A DNA stretch of 64,000 nucleotides from Cristatella mucedo (taxonomy: Eukaryota > Bryozoa > Phylactolaemata > Cristatellidae). The position numbers were made by a program, and so were the translations under genes. Below, one piece after another: positions 14,217 to 49,599 of the stretch. The stretch lies in contig WPIO01000011.1 of assembly GCA_009760855.2 (NCBI GenBank), forward strand, positions 479,501 through 543,500, read 5' to 3'. Each line of letters begins with the position of its first letter. Position 1 is the first letter of the stretch. The notes below the pieces were generated by a model. That model ran no database searches and was not told the DNA's origin. It saw only the letters and a program-made list of their open reading frames with translations.

Positions 14217-14545
14217 GAGTAATAATAATAGTAATGATAATAGGCATGCGTCTAGTGTAGCACCCTTAGAGAACTCAATATATTTATTGGCTAAATATAT
14301 TTCTAAATTTTGTTTTTACAATTGCTGTAAAGGGAGCGTGATCGAATCTATAGTAGCTTCATGCTTAATGAACTAAAAGTGTAATATGGTAAGAGTTGAC
14401 ATGCACAGGTTCAGGGTGCACATATGGTTAGTGGCAGCATGCACAGTGTCAGCATGTATAGCGACACAAATGGTGAATTACACGGACTCACTGAATTCTT
14501 TGATGAATAGCTGTATAGATTGCAAAATTAATTGGATCAATAATA
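14217..14545 (-). mobile_element. LINE 3' end fragment
   Basis: It starts with AATAATAATAG and a degraded hairpin. The 3' UTR signature shared with other copies follows: GACATGCACAGG, TGGTTAGTGGCAGCATGCACA and GTGTCAGCA. Only the 3' UTR is present, so it is a heavily 5'-truncated insertion. Confidence 0.8.
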
Positions 14546-15414
14546 GATCGTAAATCCCAATATGATGGTATCTAGTACTTTAACGTCTTTTCGTGTGACA
14601 TTATCTGGATGAAATCAACCGTGACGAATCTCCCAATTGAGGTTTTACCTGAAACCTTGCAGTGCAAAACCAGTGATCAAAGGTATCAAATGTTACCCAG
14701 GTGACCGGCTGAACTAGCATCGAATGACTGCTAAGTCACGTCAGATTTTCTGAGAAGGAATTATAAATGTAAACTATTATTTCTATTATTTTAACTATTA
14801 TTATTATCATTATATACTATTATTATTTCTATTTACGACTCCAATTAAATTTATTAACCACTTGAACAGCAATTCGCTCGATTTCATTAACATTCATCAA
14901 ACCTATTTACGACTTACCCATGTAGATTAGGTGGTTCAAATTGAAACATTAAGATGTATTATTCGTACTTCCATCAACGTTTTGTCACTGTTAGGAAGCA
15001 TAGCACAAGTCTGCGTCTAATTTCATCTCTTATTCAGATTTCAGTTCTACTTAGACTTGCCAAAGATCTCAACTAATTGTGACTTTTTTATTTTAGTGAA
15101 TTCAGTTACTTGTTATGAAGGCAGCTCATAATTCGCAGAGTTTCTAAGATCTTCGCATAAAATGTATTTGAGTAATTGATTACAGAGAGAATAAGCTTAA
15201 ATTATAGTCACTAGGTTAATGCATTCATAAGCAGATTGTTTTAGCCCGATGCCAAAATTCAACCCCTGGATTTGGTGATCGCGACTTTCTGTCTTCATTC
15301 ATGCAAGCATCAGTTCACGCTTTTTGTTACTTTCTCCAGTCTGCCCCTTAACTTTCCTTTAATGGCTATCGCTCTTGCCTATCTGCCACTCTAAACCTCA
15401 TCTTTTTTCAGGTG

Positions 15415-15673
15415 AGGGTTACCTGAAAAACGAACTCATATTGGGCTACCAACAATCTTATGCGTGGCGAAGATGCGATCACCTACTCTTGTAGGTACCA
15501 TATTGAGAGCTGTCAACCGAAGACGCCAATGCAGTCACATATACCTTTTCTTGCAGCTTGCTGCTAGCCAGATTCAAAAGGAAGCCTATACTTTATTTAA
15601 GGCTCCAGAAATGACTGCAAGCGAGTCATCTGTGCCAGCGACAAGAGAGATGGCAGAGCCACTGGTGGACTAA
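15415..15673 (+). CDS. Candidate terminal exon of an upstream IgSF receptor gene (gene 0)
   Basis: A strong pyrimidine tract and ttttttcag end at 15414, and an open frame runs to a TAA at 15671-15673. The last part reads QKEAYTLFKAPEMTASESS. It lines up with gene A's tail ELYNALEQNAAPEVTSSD: a Tyr with +3 Leu/Phe, then APE-[VM]-T-x-S. The exact start is unclear. Direct use of the cag in phase 1 gives a tail that stops at 15484-15486. An ag five bases further on keeps the frame open to 15673. A second good acceptor (ccttttcttgcag at 15556) would give a shorter phase-0 exon. An AATAAA lies at 16040-16045. Upstream exons were not found, so this could be the end of a gene mostly to the left, or a relic. 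Confidence 0.4.
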
Positions 15674-15679
15674 TATTTT

Positions 15680-18160
15680 GGTGTGTTGACCAGATTGTGT
15701 TAGACGATTACTTCACTGCTGACCTTAGATTTGCAGCGAACTAAGTAAACCCACAAGTCAGACGTAAATTTGAGTCTCCGGGGTTATGTTTCTATCGCAT
15801 TTCAACAAGATTAGACTTATGGCAATAACCTTTCAATTTGGCTGAGTTTGATCCTATTTCAACATACCAGGAAGGCCAGTGGACTTAACAAATAGCAAAC
15901 CACTTTGCCACACAGTCCGGACCTGATCCAGATAATTTCTACTTCCAGATATATAATTAACATTAAATGAGTTTTCTTAAATTAATTAATAGTGCAGATG
16001 AAATTTTATTTCATGAGTATAATCTCCAAGAAACGCCTAAATAAATGCTTGTAGCTCAGCAGTTAGCAAGAAGTTCATACGGTTTTTCCTAGATGACAAA
16101 AAGCTCTTCAGCTGGGCCAGCCAACCAAAAATACTAGTCGTGAAACGGTTATAATATAATGATATTCCCATTCTTCCACCACCTGAGGTCAATTAAACCG
16201 GGAGGCTTAGAATCCAAAGTAACCTGTCGCTCGTTCCTCACTTAATCACAAGAAGCTTTGCATTCGCTCGAGGCCTTTCTCTTTCCCACACCTATCAAAA
16301 AGTATATTGCTTAAGGTGCTGCCAATATGTCACAAATTATGGTAACAGAAATTGCATTATTTTTTTAATCTAATTGTGACATATTTTCAAATGATGAATA
16401 AATTGTTCGTGGTAACAATTTCATTCAGCCTTCGCTTTGATAACCTCTGGACAATATTTTCCGCTGATTTCGGATTATTGGCTGCATCATTTTTTTCTTC
16501 CTCTTCCCACATGCAGGCCACACGTGTATGCGTTTTTTCTAGAAAGCAAAAAGCTCTTAAGCTGGGCCAGCCAGCAAAAACACTAATCAAGAAATGGTAG
16601 AATATTAAATTGTACTGCAACATCTTTACTCTCGATTATATATTCTACCGTAGGTATATCTGCAGATTCTTATTATTGCTCAATATGTATCCGTACTCAT
16701 GCGATCTCAACGAATCCAAAGTTGTTTACCCTTTTGGTATTGTACTCATTCAGTTTTAAACACGAAACTCGTTTAGCCAATAATCCATGTGTTAGTCTAG
16801 AATAGAGCCAATAACACAGTCTTCACAATCATCCATTTCATCTTCACTTATTTTATTAACGTGACAGCACTACACTGATCAACGTTCTATAGATGTTTCA
16901 AGCTATTGACTGAGCGCCACTATCTACTCACTAGATAAGCGACATTGCGGCTTACCAAAGATGTTAAACTAGTAACTAATACTTAGCGTAGCAATAAAAG
17001 CAGACAACCAATAAAATCTGAGATGCTACTCCTAGTTACGTGATTCCACCTTGTGAATGTCAACCCAAGCTTCTGTAAGAATTTAGGGAAATCATAGATT
17101 CAACATCAAAACATGAATATTTAGACCATTAATCATCTCTATCCACGACTGCAATGTAATGTTAGGGAAACGCTTAATATCCAAGAACTGTTTATTTGGG
17201 CTGGCAGTGACCATTCTCTCCTGTTCCTATGTTCGCACTGCCCCGTCTCTGCAGGCCTAACTCATCTTCCATAAAACATACACTCATGAAACATAAATAT
17301 CAGTAAGCCAAAGAGCCACACAATCATAAGACCACAGGATGAGCACCTTAACCATGGGCCAAATTTGAAGCTAAGCATTGTATTGTGAATTCAATTCGAA
17401 AATAATCCCGATCAAGCTTTTGTGCAGAGCTTTATTTAGTTACCTGTTAAAATTCTTAGGAGATTGTTTCTGACTGAAAGGGATAAAATTGAATGGCTTG
17501 ACCAGGACGGCCAGTCTGGGTGACGGTCTGCCGTTAGGTGAGTCATTTAGGTAGTTCCTTTATTTCTGGCCTATAATAAATGTATGGTGTTTTGTATTCT
17601 AATTAAATTGATTGGGTTCGTTTCTAGTAGCCTTTTGGCTGATACGCTTGAAAAATTTAGAGTTGATTTGATTAACGTGTTTAAGTTAGATCCATCAAAC
17701 TAGTCATAATTACCTCATTATTCTTGATCAGCAATACTAAGTTATACGAAAAGTGGTTTTTTTATTAAATAAGATCAGGAGGCATATCACTAATTCAGGA
17801 ATGGTATTAGAGATGGTAAAGGTAAGACTACTACAAGACATGTTAAATGCAGATAATAATCTCATAGTTTCTAACTATGATTTGTCTAAACCAGAGCCAT
17901 ATATAGTTTGTGAAGATGCATATAGTTTGTATCCCACTTTAATCTTGCAATCGTGGTCTGGTGACTATTAAATCGGATGGTACTATCGCTTTGAATGCGG
18001 TTATTAATTATTCTACTGCACCATAAGATTCTGAATATCTTTCAAGGCACTTGATATATAAGTTGCATGTACAATAGTATAATTGTATTTGGTTATTATT
18101 AAAAAATAGGATATCAGCACATACGAGCAAGCAAAATGTGATTCATCATATCTTCGGATG
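15680..18160. other. No supportable gene (15.7-18.2 kb)
   Basis: Apart from the direct repeats at 16.1 and 16.55 kb, I see only AT-rich sequence with short unconvincing frames, for example 17753-17971. Confidence 0.45.
16090..16615. repeat. Pair of ~80-bp direct repeats
   Basis: A unit with AAAAAGCTCTT, AGCTGGGCCAGCCA and CAAAAA occurs at about 16088-16168 and again at about 16537-16615. The copies share most positions and extend on both sides of the GC-rich core. The 370 bases between them hold no gene. No coding role or known family is recognised. Confidence 0.7.
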
Positions 18161-18169
18161 AAAATTGTA

Positions 18170-18455
18170 ATATGAATCCTGGGGATTCTAGCTTTTTTTA
18201 AATGTCTTTGGATATCTTGAGGTCGATTGGTAATATTTTCCATACTTTGGGAGCTAGCTCAATAAAGGCCACGTCTCCATAACGCAGGATTTTTGCGAAA
18301 TGCCCGTACAGCTAATGGTCATGAGTCAGAAGGTTTAGTCGTGCGATACGAAACCTGACTATTCAGTACTTCAGACAGTTTGACGGGACCTAGACAATGA
18401 AGAACCTTAGCCGGGATGAAGGAGTGAATTTTAAAGTCAGCATGCTTTTCCATTA
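18170..18455 (-). mobile_element. CR1-like LINE C-terminal fragment
   Basis: On the minus strand, broken frames give SEVLNSQVSYRTTKPSDS, then YGDVAFIELAPKVWKILP and LKISKDI. This is the end-of-RT pattern 'GD.AF...AP..WN.LP...K...'. It differs from the abundant family, which has GDRAFSSYAPKAWN, and may belong with the second family at 60.4 kb. Stops interrupt it. Confidence 0.65.
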
Positions 18456-19778
18456 AAAAATAGTGCAGATTAGTGAGATAATAACCAGCATGGTTATTAT
18501 CTCACTGTAGACACCCACCATAGACAGGTTTCAACACTGAAAAGCAACTTTCAGCAGCTTATTTGACAGTTTACAAGGCGTGAAAGTCGTGAGCTACTGA
18601 AGTCTAAAAAGACTTCACAATCCATGAACCGTCTCGGCTGTGGTATGATTTCTAAGGAAGCCCAAATTTTATTAGTTTTACTTAGCTCAAAGTAGAAAAA
18701 CCGAATTATTAGCTGAAGTATTTTTTTAACACAATTAGAATGCATGCAGATGTTACACGATTTAAAATGCCCAGCCGAGATTTTTGCGTTTTTCCTCCAA
18801 TTTTGTGATTGGCACTATTTTCATCACAACTGGCTTTAGCCAGTTTTAGAAACGTGGCATCCATTCACATGTAAATTTTAGCAAAACACGATGCTAGGAT
18901 GTTGGAAGACTTATAGATTCTGGATGGCAGGGAAAGATCAAGCTACGGGTTAAGCTGCGTGGTGACGATTGCTTCGGTAATTTTAAGAAAATGCACTGTC
19001 AAAATAAAAAATTACTTTAAATTGATAAAATGGTTATCCTGCAACAGAGGTCGGCAAACTGCGGTCTTTAGGTTGAATACGGCCTAGCTAGTACTCCAGT
19101 CCGGCATAACGCCCCCTAGTTATTTGTTTTAAATACGGCCTAATTGAACAGTCATGGTTGTCTACCAGTTCATTACTGCTGGTTGCAGCTCTAGCTGAGG
19201 TTTGTGTTTATTTGTAGAACTTGTATCAGGCGCTTTTATGAAATAGAAGCAGCTTACTGGTAGATAAACGACGATAAACGGCTACCCCTATAATTGCTGT
19301 GCATGACTACGCGTCTGTTGGGACTTTTTTTTGTGTGGCCTCGCCCACTCCACTAACCGCTGGAGTGAGAGTAGCTTCTTCTGAAGTAATTTGTTTTCTG
19401 ACCTCCTGATATGGCCAGCTAGTCCGATAAGTTTCCCAACCCTTTTTCTACAATATAGTGGCTGACCGATAGATTAGAGGCTATTTACATCTACACTCAG
19501 GAACCTACTACCGAGATAAGACCTCAAACATTGAAACGTGGCCCAAGTGCTGCCCTGACTGATCAAAGGCTCTACAGTAGAACTGGAGGGTCAATGGTTT
19601 TAAATTATGTCAAAATATCTAATAGAATTACGATAGCGACCTTTCCTACTTCATGATTCCCAAGAAGTGTGCTAGACACTGGCGTCAGAGTTAATTACTG
19701 CAATATTTTTAGTATACAATGTAACTCTGTTTACTTGCTAGGTTAGAAGTGTTGATATGGAAATTATATAAGTGGATT

Positions 19779-19782
<4 letters not shown>

Positions 19783-19826
<44 letters not shown>
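19783..19826. repeat. (TA)n microsatellite
   Basis: About 22 TA units next to the 3' end of the 19.85-kb LINE. Confidence 0.95.
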
Positions 19827-19828
<2 letters not shown>

Positions 19829-19852
19829 CTCCAGTTAAATTGATAGGAATAA

Positions 19853-20620
19853 CAATAGTAATAATGCACTTCATAAAGCGCTCTCAGAGAACTCAATCTC
19901 GTTCTAGGCGCTTTGCATATGCTGCAAATGGAAATGCAATTAAATGGTGAGTATTATCATGTTTGGAAAAAAAAACTTGAATATCATGGTTAGAGGGGTT
20001 ATGCAAAGGGTCAGCATGCAAATGTGGTTAGTGGCAGCATGCACAGTGTCAGCAAACATAAGCACACGGAGGACAAATCACAGAGGCCCTCTAAATGCTG
20101 TCCTATATAGGTGTTTTTAAGTTCTTTTTAAATTTGGTCAAGTCCGGGGATGTTCTGACGCAAGACGGGAAGGAGTTTCAGGCTTTGGGAGCATACAAAC
20201 TAAATGCACCGTCTCCAAAGGATTTGAGGTTTGTACGAGGTATTGGTTGACTGATGGATTCTGAAAAGTGGGTGATACGATGCTTGGCCTGGTGGGGGAT
20301 TAGATCTGAGAGACATGCTAGAGCCAAAGAATGAAATGACCTAAAAGTGAGTGACAAAACCTTGAAGTCAATCCGTTGCTTGACTGGTAGCCAGTGCAGA
20401 TCGGAGAGAAGTGGTGTGATATGGCAGCTGGGACGCTCGCAACAGACAATCCTAGCTGCAGAGCTTTGCTCCAGCTGTAATCGGCTGATTGCACATGCCG
20501 GTAGGTGAGTAAGCAGAGAGTTACAGAAATCAAGTCGGGATGTCGGGATGTTTAGCATAGAGCTATTATCTGTATGGATACTAGGATTAGATCTATCTTT
20601 CTGACAAAGATAGTACAAAA
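19853..20620 (-). mobile_element. LINE copy 3, 5'-truncated
   Basis: The 3' end is at about 19853 (TAATAATGCACTTCATAAAG and the hairpin GCGC...AGAGA/TCTCT). The 3' UTR follows, then a minus-strand C-terminal RT frame at 20645-20178 with SRLDFCNSLLTHLPACAI, HITPLLSDLHWLPVKQRI and LKSFGDGAFSLYAPKA. The frame loses LINE similarity upstream of about 20600, which is the truncation point. Confidence 0.9.
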
Positions 20621-21566
20621 CGATCTGGCGATTCTTAGTAAGCATTGCAGCATGTGGCTCTGACCCGGATACAGGTAAGGAGCAGGAATATCTTTGATAT
20701 CAGCATTTCTGAGTTCTGCATCAGCATTGCAACTCATTATCACATACACTTCACCTTGATTTACCATTATGAGACAGAAGCTAGACTTGTCATCGGTTAG
20801 AATCGCTTAGCAAAGCCTAAATTAGTTTTCTAATTCCGTGTGGGCTCAGCGCTATAGCTATATCAGCATACGTAGGAAATAATTGGCATTATGTGATACT
20901 TTTGAGATTGTGTGTAGGTAAAAGCTTTCAAAAACTGACAGCTAATTTATTTTGAGTGTTATTTCATGCAGCCATACTTCTTTTACTTATGCAACTAACC
21001 GGTTGACAACAACGATAGTGCATGGCATGCTTTATTGGTGCCACACCTTAAGTTTTTCGGTTTTATTGTTGCATTTCCAAAAATTGTCTACGTACATAGA
21101 ATATGTATTACTATTATGTATAAGAATATGAAGTTTGTTTGTTTTCTAAATTTAATAAATTAGTGCATTGAGGAATATTTACAAAATTTCAAAGCTGCTG
21201 AGTCAGTAATTCATTGTAAGTGCTGATAGGCTTTCTGCTTATCTCAAGGGTGTGAGGATGCCTTATAAAACAGAAATACTCTAAATTGTGACATCTATTG
21301 TGGTGTGATTATCGGAGATTTTTAACCTTGCAAATATAGGCAAATAGCTTGCTAATATTATTATTATTGTTTAAGGTGAAAATGTCAGTACATTTCTTTA
21401 TAAGCAGAATGACAATTATTTTGAATTAGCTCATGCAGAGCATCTTTCATGTTCGCATATCTTCATAATTAGTTACAATATCATCATATGTTCATCACGG
21501 CAGTTTTCTACACGCTTTAGTGTGAATCACTTTGGTCGGAGAAGAAAACTGCAAGAAGAACCCGAA

Positions 21567-44914
<23,348 letters not shown>

Positions 44915-45595
44915 TAATGTCGTTAATATAGAGATTTCTAAGACATTTGTATGGCATCCTAAGATAATTATCTCTCTCTCTTTACATTAGAGCTTCAGAG
45001 AGCCTGTGGCAGTTATCATTTTCTCACAGTCTCACTGGGCACGAATACGCTTGCACCGGTGCAGTATAATCAGCACATGTACTCACTATTAGCAGATTTA
45101 TTCTGAGACATGCATCGCACTCAATTCTAATTGGAGCAAGTCAATAGTGAAGTAAGTGGCCATTCGTTTGCATGAGGACGTTGAAAGTATCTGGTGTGCC
45201 CGATGAGCTTCTTGTTGAGCAGTATGGAGGTCAGGTAGGCCAGAAGCAGCCTAAGAGCCAAGGCCAACTTTAACAGGCATTTCAGAAAACTATTCACACT
45301 CTCGTCGACAGATATATAGGTCAAGCCTATCTTAGCCAATTCTCACCACTTTCACGGCGATTTCATTTCCGTGATGATGTTAGCCTCGAACCTGTATTTT
45401 ATTTTCGGATTTATTAATTTAGTTTGCCTACTGTTCTTTCTGTCTGACAGCCCAGTTCGCTTTTTTATAGCCTCCGGTCCGACCTAGATGATTAACTAAG
45501 AATCAACGGAATATATAAGCATACACGTTTTTCTGAAATTATCCCATGCAAGTATTTGTACGGTTGCAATTAAACTATTTTTTAAACGCTGTATA
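44915..45595. other. Downstream of gene A
   Basis: No clear AATAAA follows closely after the stop. No other gene is recognised up to the LINE at 45.6 kb. Confidence 0.4.
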
Positions 45596-45597
45596 AT

Positions 45598-46312
45598 AAT
45601 TCATTTGTGACATCCTGTCTTGACTCATGTAACTCACTGCATGCTGGCCTACCTGCCTGCGAAATCAAGAGCCTATAGCTGGTACAAAGCTCTGCAGTAG
45701 GCTATTCTGACGTGAGTCTCGCAGTTGCCACATCACAGTACTTCTAGCCGACCTGCACTGGCTCCTAGTTAAGCAACGCATTGACTTTAAGGTTTTTAGT
45801 CGCTCACTTTTAGCTCCATCTACTTGGTCCAGCCCGCCTATCAGATTTACTCCCCCACCAGGCTACGCATCGTAGCACTTTTTTTTCGGAATCTAATTGT
45901 TTATCGATACTTCTGTGAACCTCAAATCCTTCGGAGACTGTGCCTCCAGTCCGTGTGCTGGGAAAGTCTGGAACTCACTTCCGACTTGATTCAAGACATC
46001 CCCTGACTTATTCGTCCTCACATTTAAAAAGATGCTAAAAATGCTGTTTTCATTACATCATTTAGTGGTTACATGTGATTCTTCCTTCCTGTTCCTATGC
46101 GTGCTTACCCTGTACACGCTGCCACTCACCATATTAACATGCTGACCACGTGCCAGACATCTCTAACCATGTAATGCCTGTTCTTCATTGAGCATGCTAC
46201 CGCTAAACATTCAATCTTGATTCCATAACGCAGAATTTAAAGTGCCTAGAAAGAGATTTATTTCTCCGAGGGCCTATAAAAAATTTATTATAATTAATAT
46301 TAATATTATGCA
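45598..46312 (+). mobile_element. LINE copy 10, diverged
   Basis: The C-terminal RT block is in shifted frames, beginning TTTGTGACATCCTGTCTTGA and passing the sequence for HWLPVKQRID-like residues. The 3' UTR follows, then the hairpin remnant GTGCCTAGAAAGAGATTTAT with CTCCGAGGGCC, and an ATTAAT tail. Confidence 0.85.
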
Positions 46313-46319
46313 ATGTTTT

Positions 46320-47030
46320 AAAAATTATATTTTAATTACAATTGTTCAAATACTTGCATAAGATCATTCTGGCAAAACGTGTATGCCTATATCTTTTGTG
46401 CACCTACAGCTGCTGATAATGTGCTTGCTCACACTGTATGTGTCCCCCCAAAATAACCATAAATGCAGAATTTCTCTTAATTTTATGGTGTTTTCTAGTA
46501 AGGTTTAACCTTTGACTCTTTTTAGCCATCTCAAATTCAACTGCTACTTCGGCCGCTTCAACAGCCGCTCTATAAAACTTCATGTCAAGATGTGAAGTAC
46601 AAAACCCAAGGAAATTATTTATGTATTTCTTTTGGTAACACTAATCTATACTTATTTTTTTAATAAATGGAAATGTCGATGGTGCTTCTGCTGAATCATT
46701 TTCTATTACCCGCTTTTGTAGTCCTCTACTATCAAATTTATAAAGTGCAACTAATCAATAAGTGAGAAAGCATTACACGTTTCAGCACTTGCAGTAACGT
46801 AAGGAATTCTGTGAACAGTAAGTTTTTTATTTGCGGACTTTCAAAAGTTGAAATTGGAAATAAATGGGCATGCTGCACCAGCCTCTTTGACTAACTTATC
46901 GTGTCGTCAAGCGAAGCCTGTTAACTCACATTTAATTGACCTCCCAAAACTCTGCTGAAACGCCAAGTACGAGTTATATGCCAATCTTTTTTCTATTTAT
47001 TCCTCGCTAACATATTGACAAATGCTAATA
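46320..47030. other. Nothing recognised (46.3-47.0 kb)
   Basis: AT-rich, no frames worth calling. Confidence 0.45.
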
Positions 47031-47034
47031 TTGT

Positions 47035-47990
47035 ATAACAATAATTTATTGTTATTTTTCTACAGCTCTCTCGGCAAACTTAAATCTCTGTCTAGGCACT
47101 TTATATTTTCTTTTAAAAGAAGCATTTTCTGACGGTTAGAGGGTAAAATGCACAGTGCCAACAAGAATAAAATGATTAAAGGAGACATGCACAGCGTCAA
47201 CAAGTGCAATATGGCTAGTAGTAGAATACACAGTCTTAGCGACTATAAGCACATAAACGGTGCATCACGAGGACCAACTAAATTCTTTCATAAATGGATG
47301 CGTTTTAATTTCTTAATTTGGTCAAGTCAATTATGTCCAACGACATTCTAGAGGACTGAACTCCGGGCTTTAGGAGCATGCCACCTAAAGGCACGGTCTC
47401 CAAAAGATTGACGTTCTTACCAGGTATAGCTATACGATTTTAGTCGGGAAATCGGGTGGTACTATGCCTTACCTGGTGGTGAGACTTGTTCTGATAGGTT
47501 AGAGCCAGAGAATAAAGGCACCTAAAAGTAAATATCAAAATCTTGAAGTCGATGCGCTATTTGACTGTGAGCCAATGCAGGTTGGCAATAAGCGGTATAA
47601 TGTGGCAACTGCCACGCTCACGACAGGCAACCCAGAGCTGCATAGCTTTTTACCTACGGTACGGCAAATGATTGTACAGGCCTTTGAGAGGCAGGAAGCA
47701 GAAAGCCGCAAGCGGATGTCGCAATTGTATGGATTTACTTGAATATAATATCCCTGCCGAAGCAATCCAGAATTCTAGCTGTTTCACGCAGCCGGCTGTC
47801 GGCAAACTTTACAGCGGAGCTGCCGAGGTCGTTTAGTGAAAGGTCAATCTCGAAAAGGACACCTAGATTGCATGCAGATGCAACAGGAGACCTATTGACC
47901 CAGTCAATTTTAAATTCTAAGCTTTTTAATTTCCGAGTTGCACTTGGTCTGCCCAAAAATATATTTTTCCCATTACAAACCTAAAACCTA
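47035..47990 (-). mobile_element. LINE copy 11, diverged
   Basis: On the minus strand the thumb reads MGRPSATRKLKSLEFKIDW and NLGVLFEIDLSLND, followed by C-terminal blocks (TCIGSQSNSASTSRF in a shifted frame). The 3' UTR carries the CAGCGTCAACAAGTGC-type block and the hairpin remnant AAATCTCTGTCTAGGCAC. It is older than the copies at 32 and 55 kb. Confidence 0.85.
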
Positions 47991-47999
47991 TTTTGGTGC

Positions 48000-49125
48000 T
48001 ATCTTCGTATGCCATGTTTGTAGTAAGTGACTTAACTGTCTTTGGGTGCTATGGAAGTTTCTCAGTATTATTTTGTTAATTTTGTTAATAATACTTTGCC
48101 ACATTAAAACAACCGCATTTTTGTTTTGAAATGTGCCAAGCTTTTTCTGTCAACAAGATCATAATCAATGTTAGCTTTCATTACGTCGGCCAAATAGCTT
48201 TTATCTGCACCCGTGTACTAGAGTACCAATTGCAAATCACAGCAGTGTATTAATTTTAATATAAATTTGAATAGCTCTGAAAGAAAGAAATCTCATTCAA
48301 TGTATTTTAAAACTGCTGAAAACTCAGCATTCCTGCTGATTTTATTGGCGGTTCTTCAGATAGTCCGCCGTTAGATGTAGTTTCCTAACAGGGACCAATA
48401 GATCAGAAAACAATTAACGCACAGCGAATGGTTAATTGATTTGGATGCGAGCCAGGGACGCCTTGATGCTAGTTGCCGTTTCCAGCTCTTATTTCTTCAG
48501 TGTTGAAGTGCTTGGTGAAACGATAGCACTAGCATAGAACCTCGATGCACATAACTTAATTAAATTGAAGCCGCAGTGAAACGGATAATAGCCCTCATCA
48601 GCCACCGTTTGGTACTATTTTTCCAAGTAGTATGACTGCGATTTTTCATGCTTAATTTAAAAAAAAACATGCTTTTATGAAACGTGCGAAGGCAGTCAAG
48701 CTTTCATCAACAGCAACTATGTTTTCCTCTTGAGTTGTCAATCCCACCTGAGTGCCTGCTATCAAGCAGAAACTGTTCAATTTGCTTGATAAAAATTTAT
48801 TTTATAAAACGTTTTTATCCTTGAGCTCATATAATACATTTCTCTGATATTGCGACCGGCAACTAAGTTTTGTTTGCTCAGAAAAAGGCAAATCTGGGCT
48901 TTTTCAGTGGTGTTTTTCGTATTATTTCAGGTACAACAATCTTTATTTACTCAAATATAAAACTGGCATTTATTTATTTATTCATGTACAAAATCTTCCA
49001 TTATTTGACGTACAGTCAAGTAAGTATTATTTGGAACATCTCCTTAAATCTCCTGACTCTCTGTTCTTACCTGAATTGTTTGTGAATTCATTCCTGTACA
49101 ATAATTTGCCCCGATCTCACATGTG
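48000..49125. other. No supportable gene (48.0-49.1 kb)
   Basis: AT-rich. A hydrophobic frame at 48870-49085 has no splice or domain support. Confidence 0.4.
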
Positions 49126-49147
49126 TGGCAATAGAGCTCTGCTTAGT

Positions 49148-49295
49148 GAGCACTTTGAGCTGGTTTGGTTCAGCGGTCAAAGTGCTCGGCCCGACCAAGG
49201 TCTGGCTGAGGTTGTGGGCTCGAGCTCCGAGGCATATGTGAAGCACCTGAATAGAGATTAAGTTCTCTGGGGCGCTGTAAAAATTAATTATAAAA
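49148..49295 (+). mobile_element. tRNA-derived SINE copy
   Basis: GAGCTGGTTTGGTTCAGCGG (A box), GGGCTCGAGCTCC (B box), GCATATGTGAAGCACCTGAA, hairpin AGAGATTAAGTTCTCT, GGGGCGCTGTAAA and an AATTATAA tail. Confidence 0.82.
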
Positions 49296-49599
49296 TTATA
49301 GCCATTTCTTGTCCAAGTAGTCTGGTCACGCTGCGTTGGCAACACAGTTGTTTGTGATTTTATCCAAGTAATTCCTCACCCAACACATAACTTCTTTCAG
49401 GCTAGGCTTCACCGAGCTTCCACACTGATTTATTTCCGTTCTTATTTATATTTAGTCATTTATTTCCACGCGCAGTATTTGAATGGATTTATATATTATT
49501 TATTATTCTATTATTTATATATCTTGAGTCAGGAAATAATCAGGCATTCCTGCGTATCATCATTCAATTTTTTCTGAAAAGAATTTCTTCATGTTTCTG

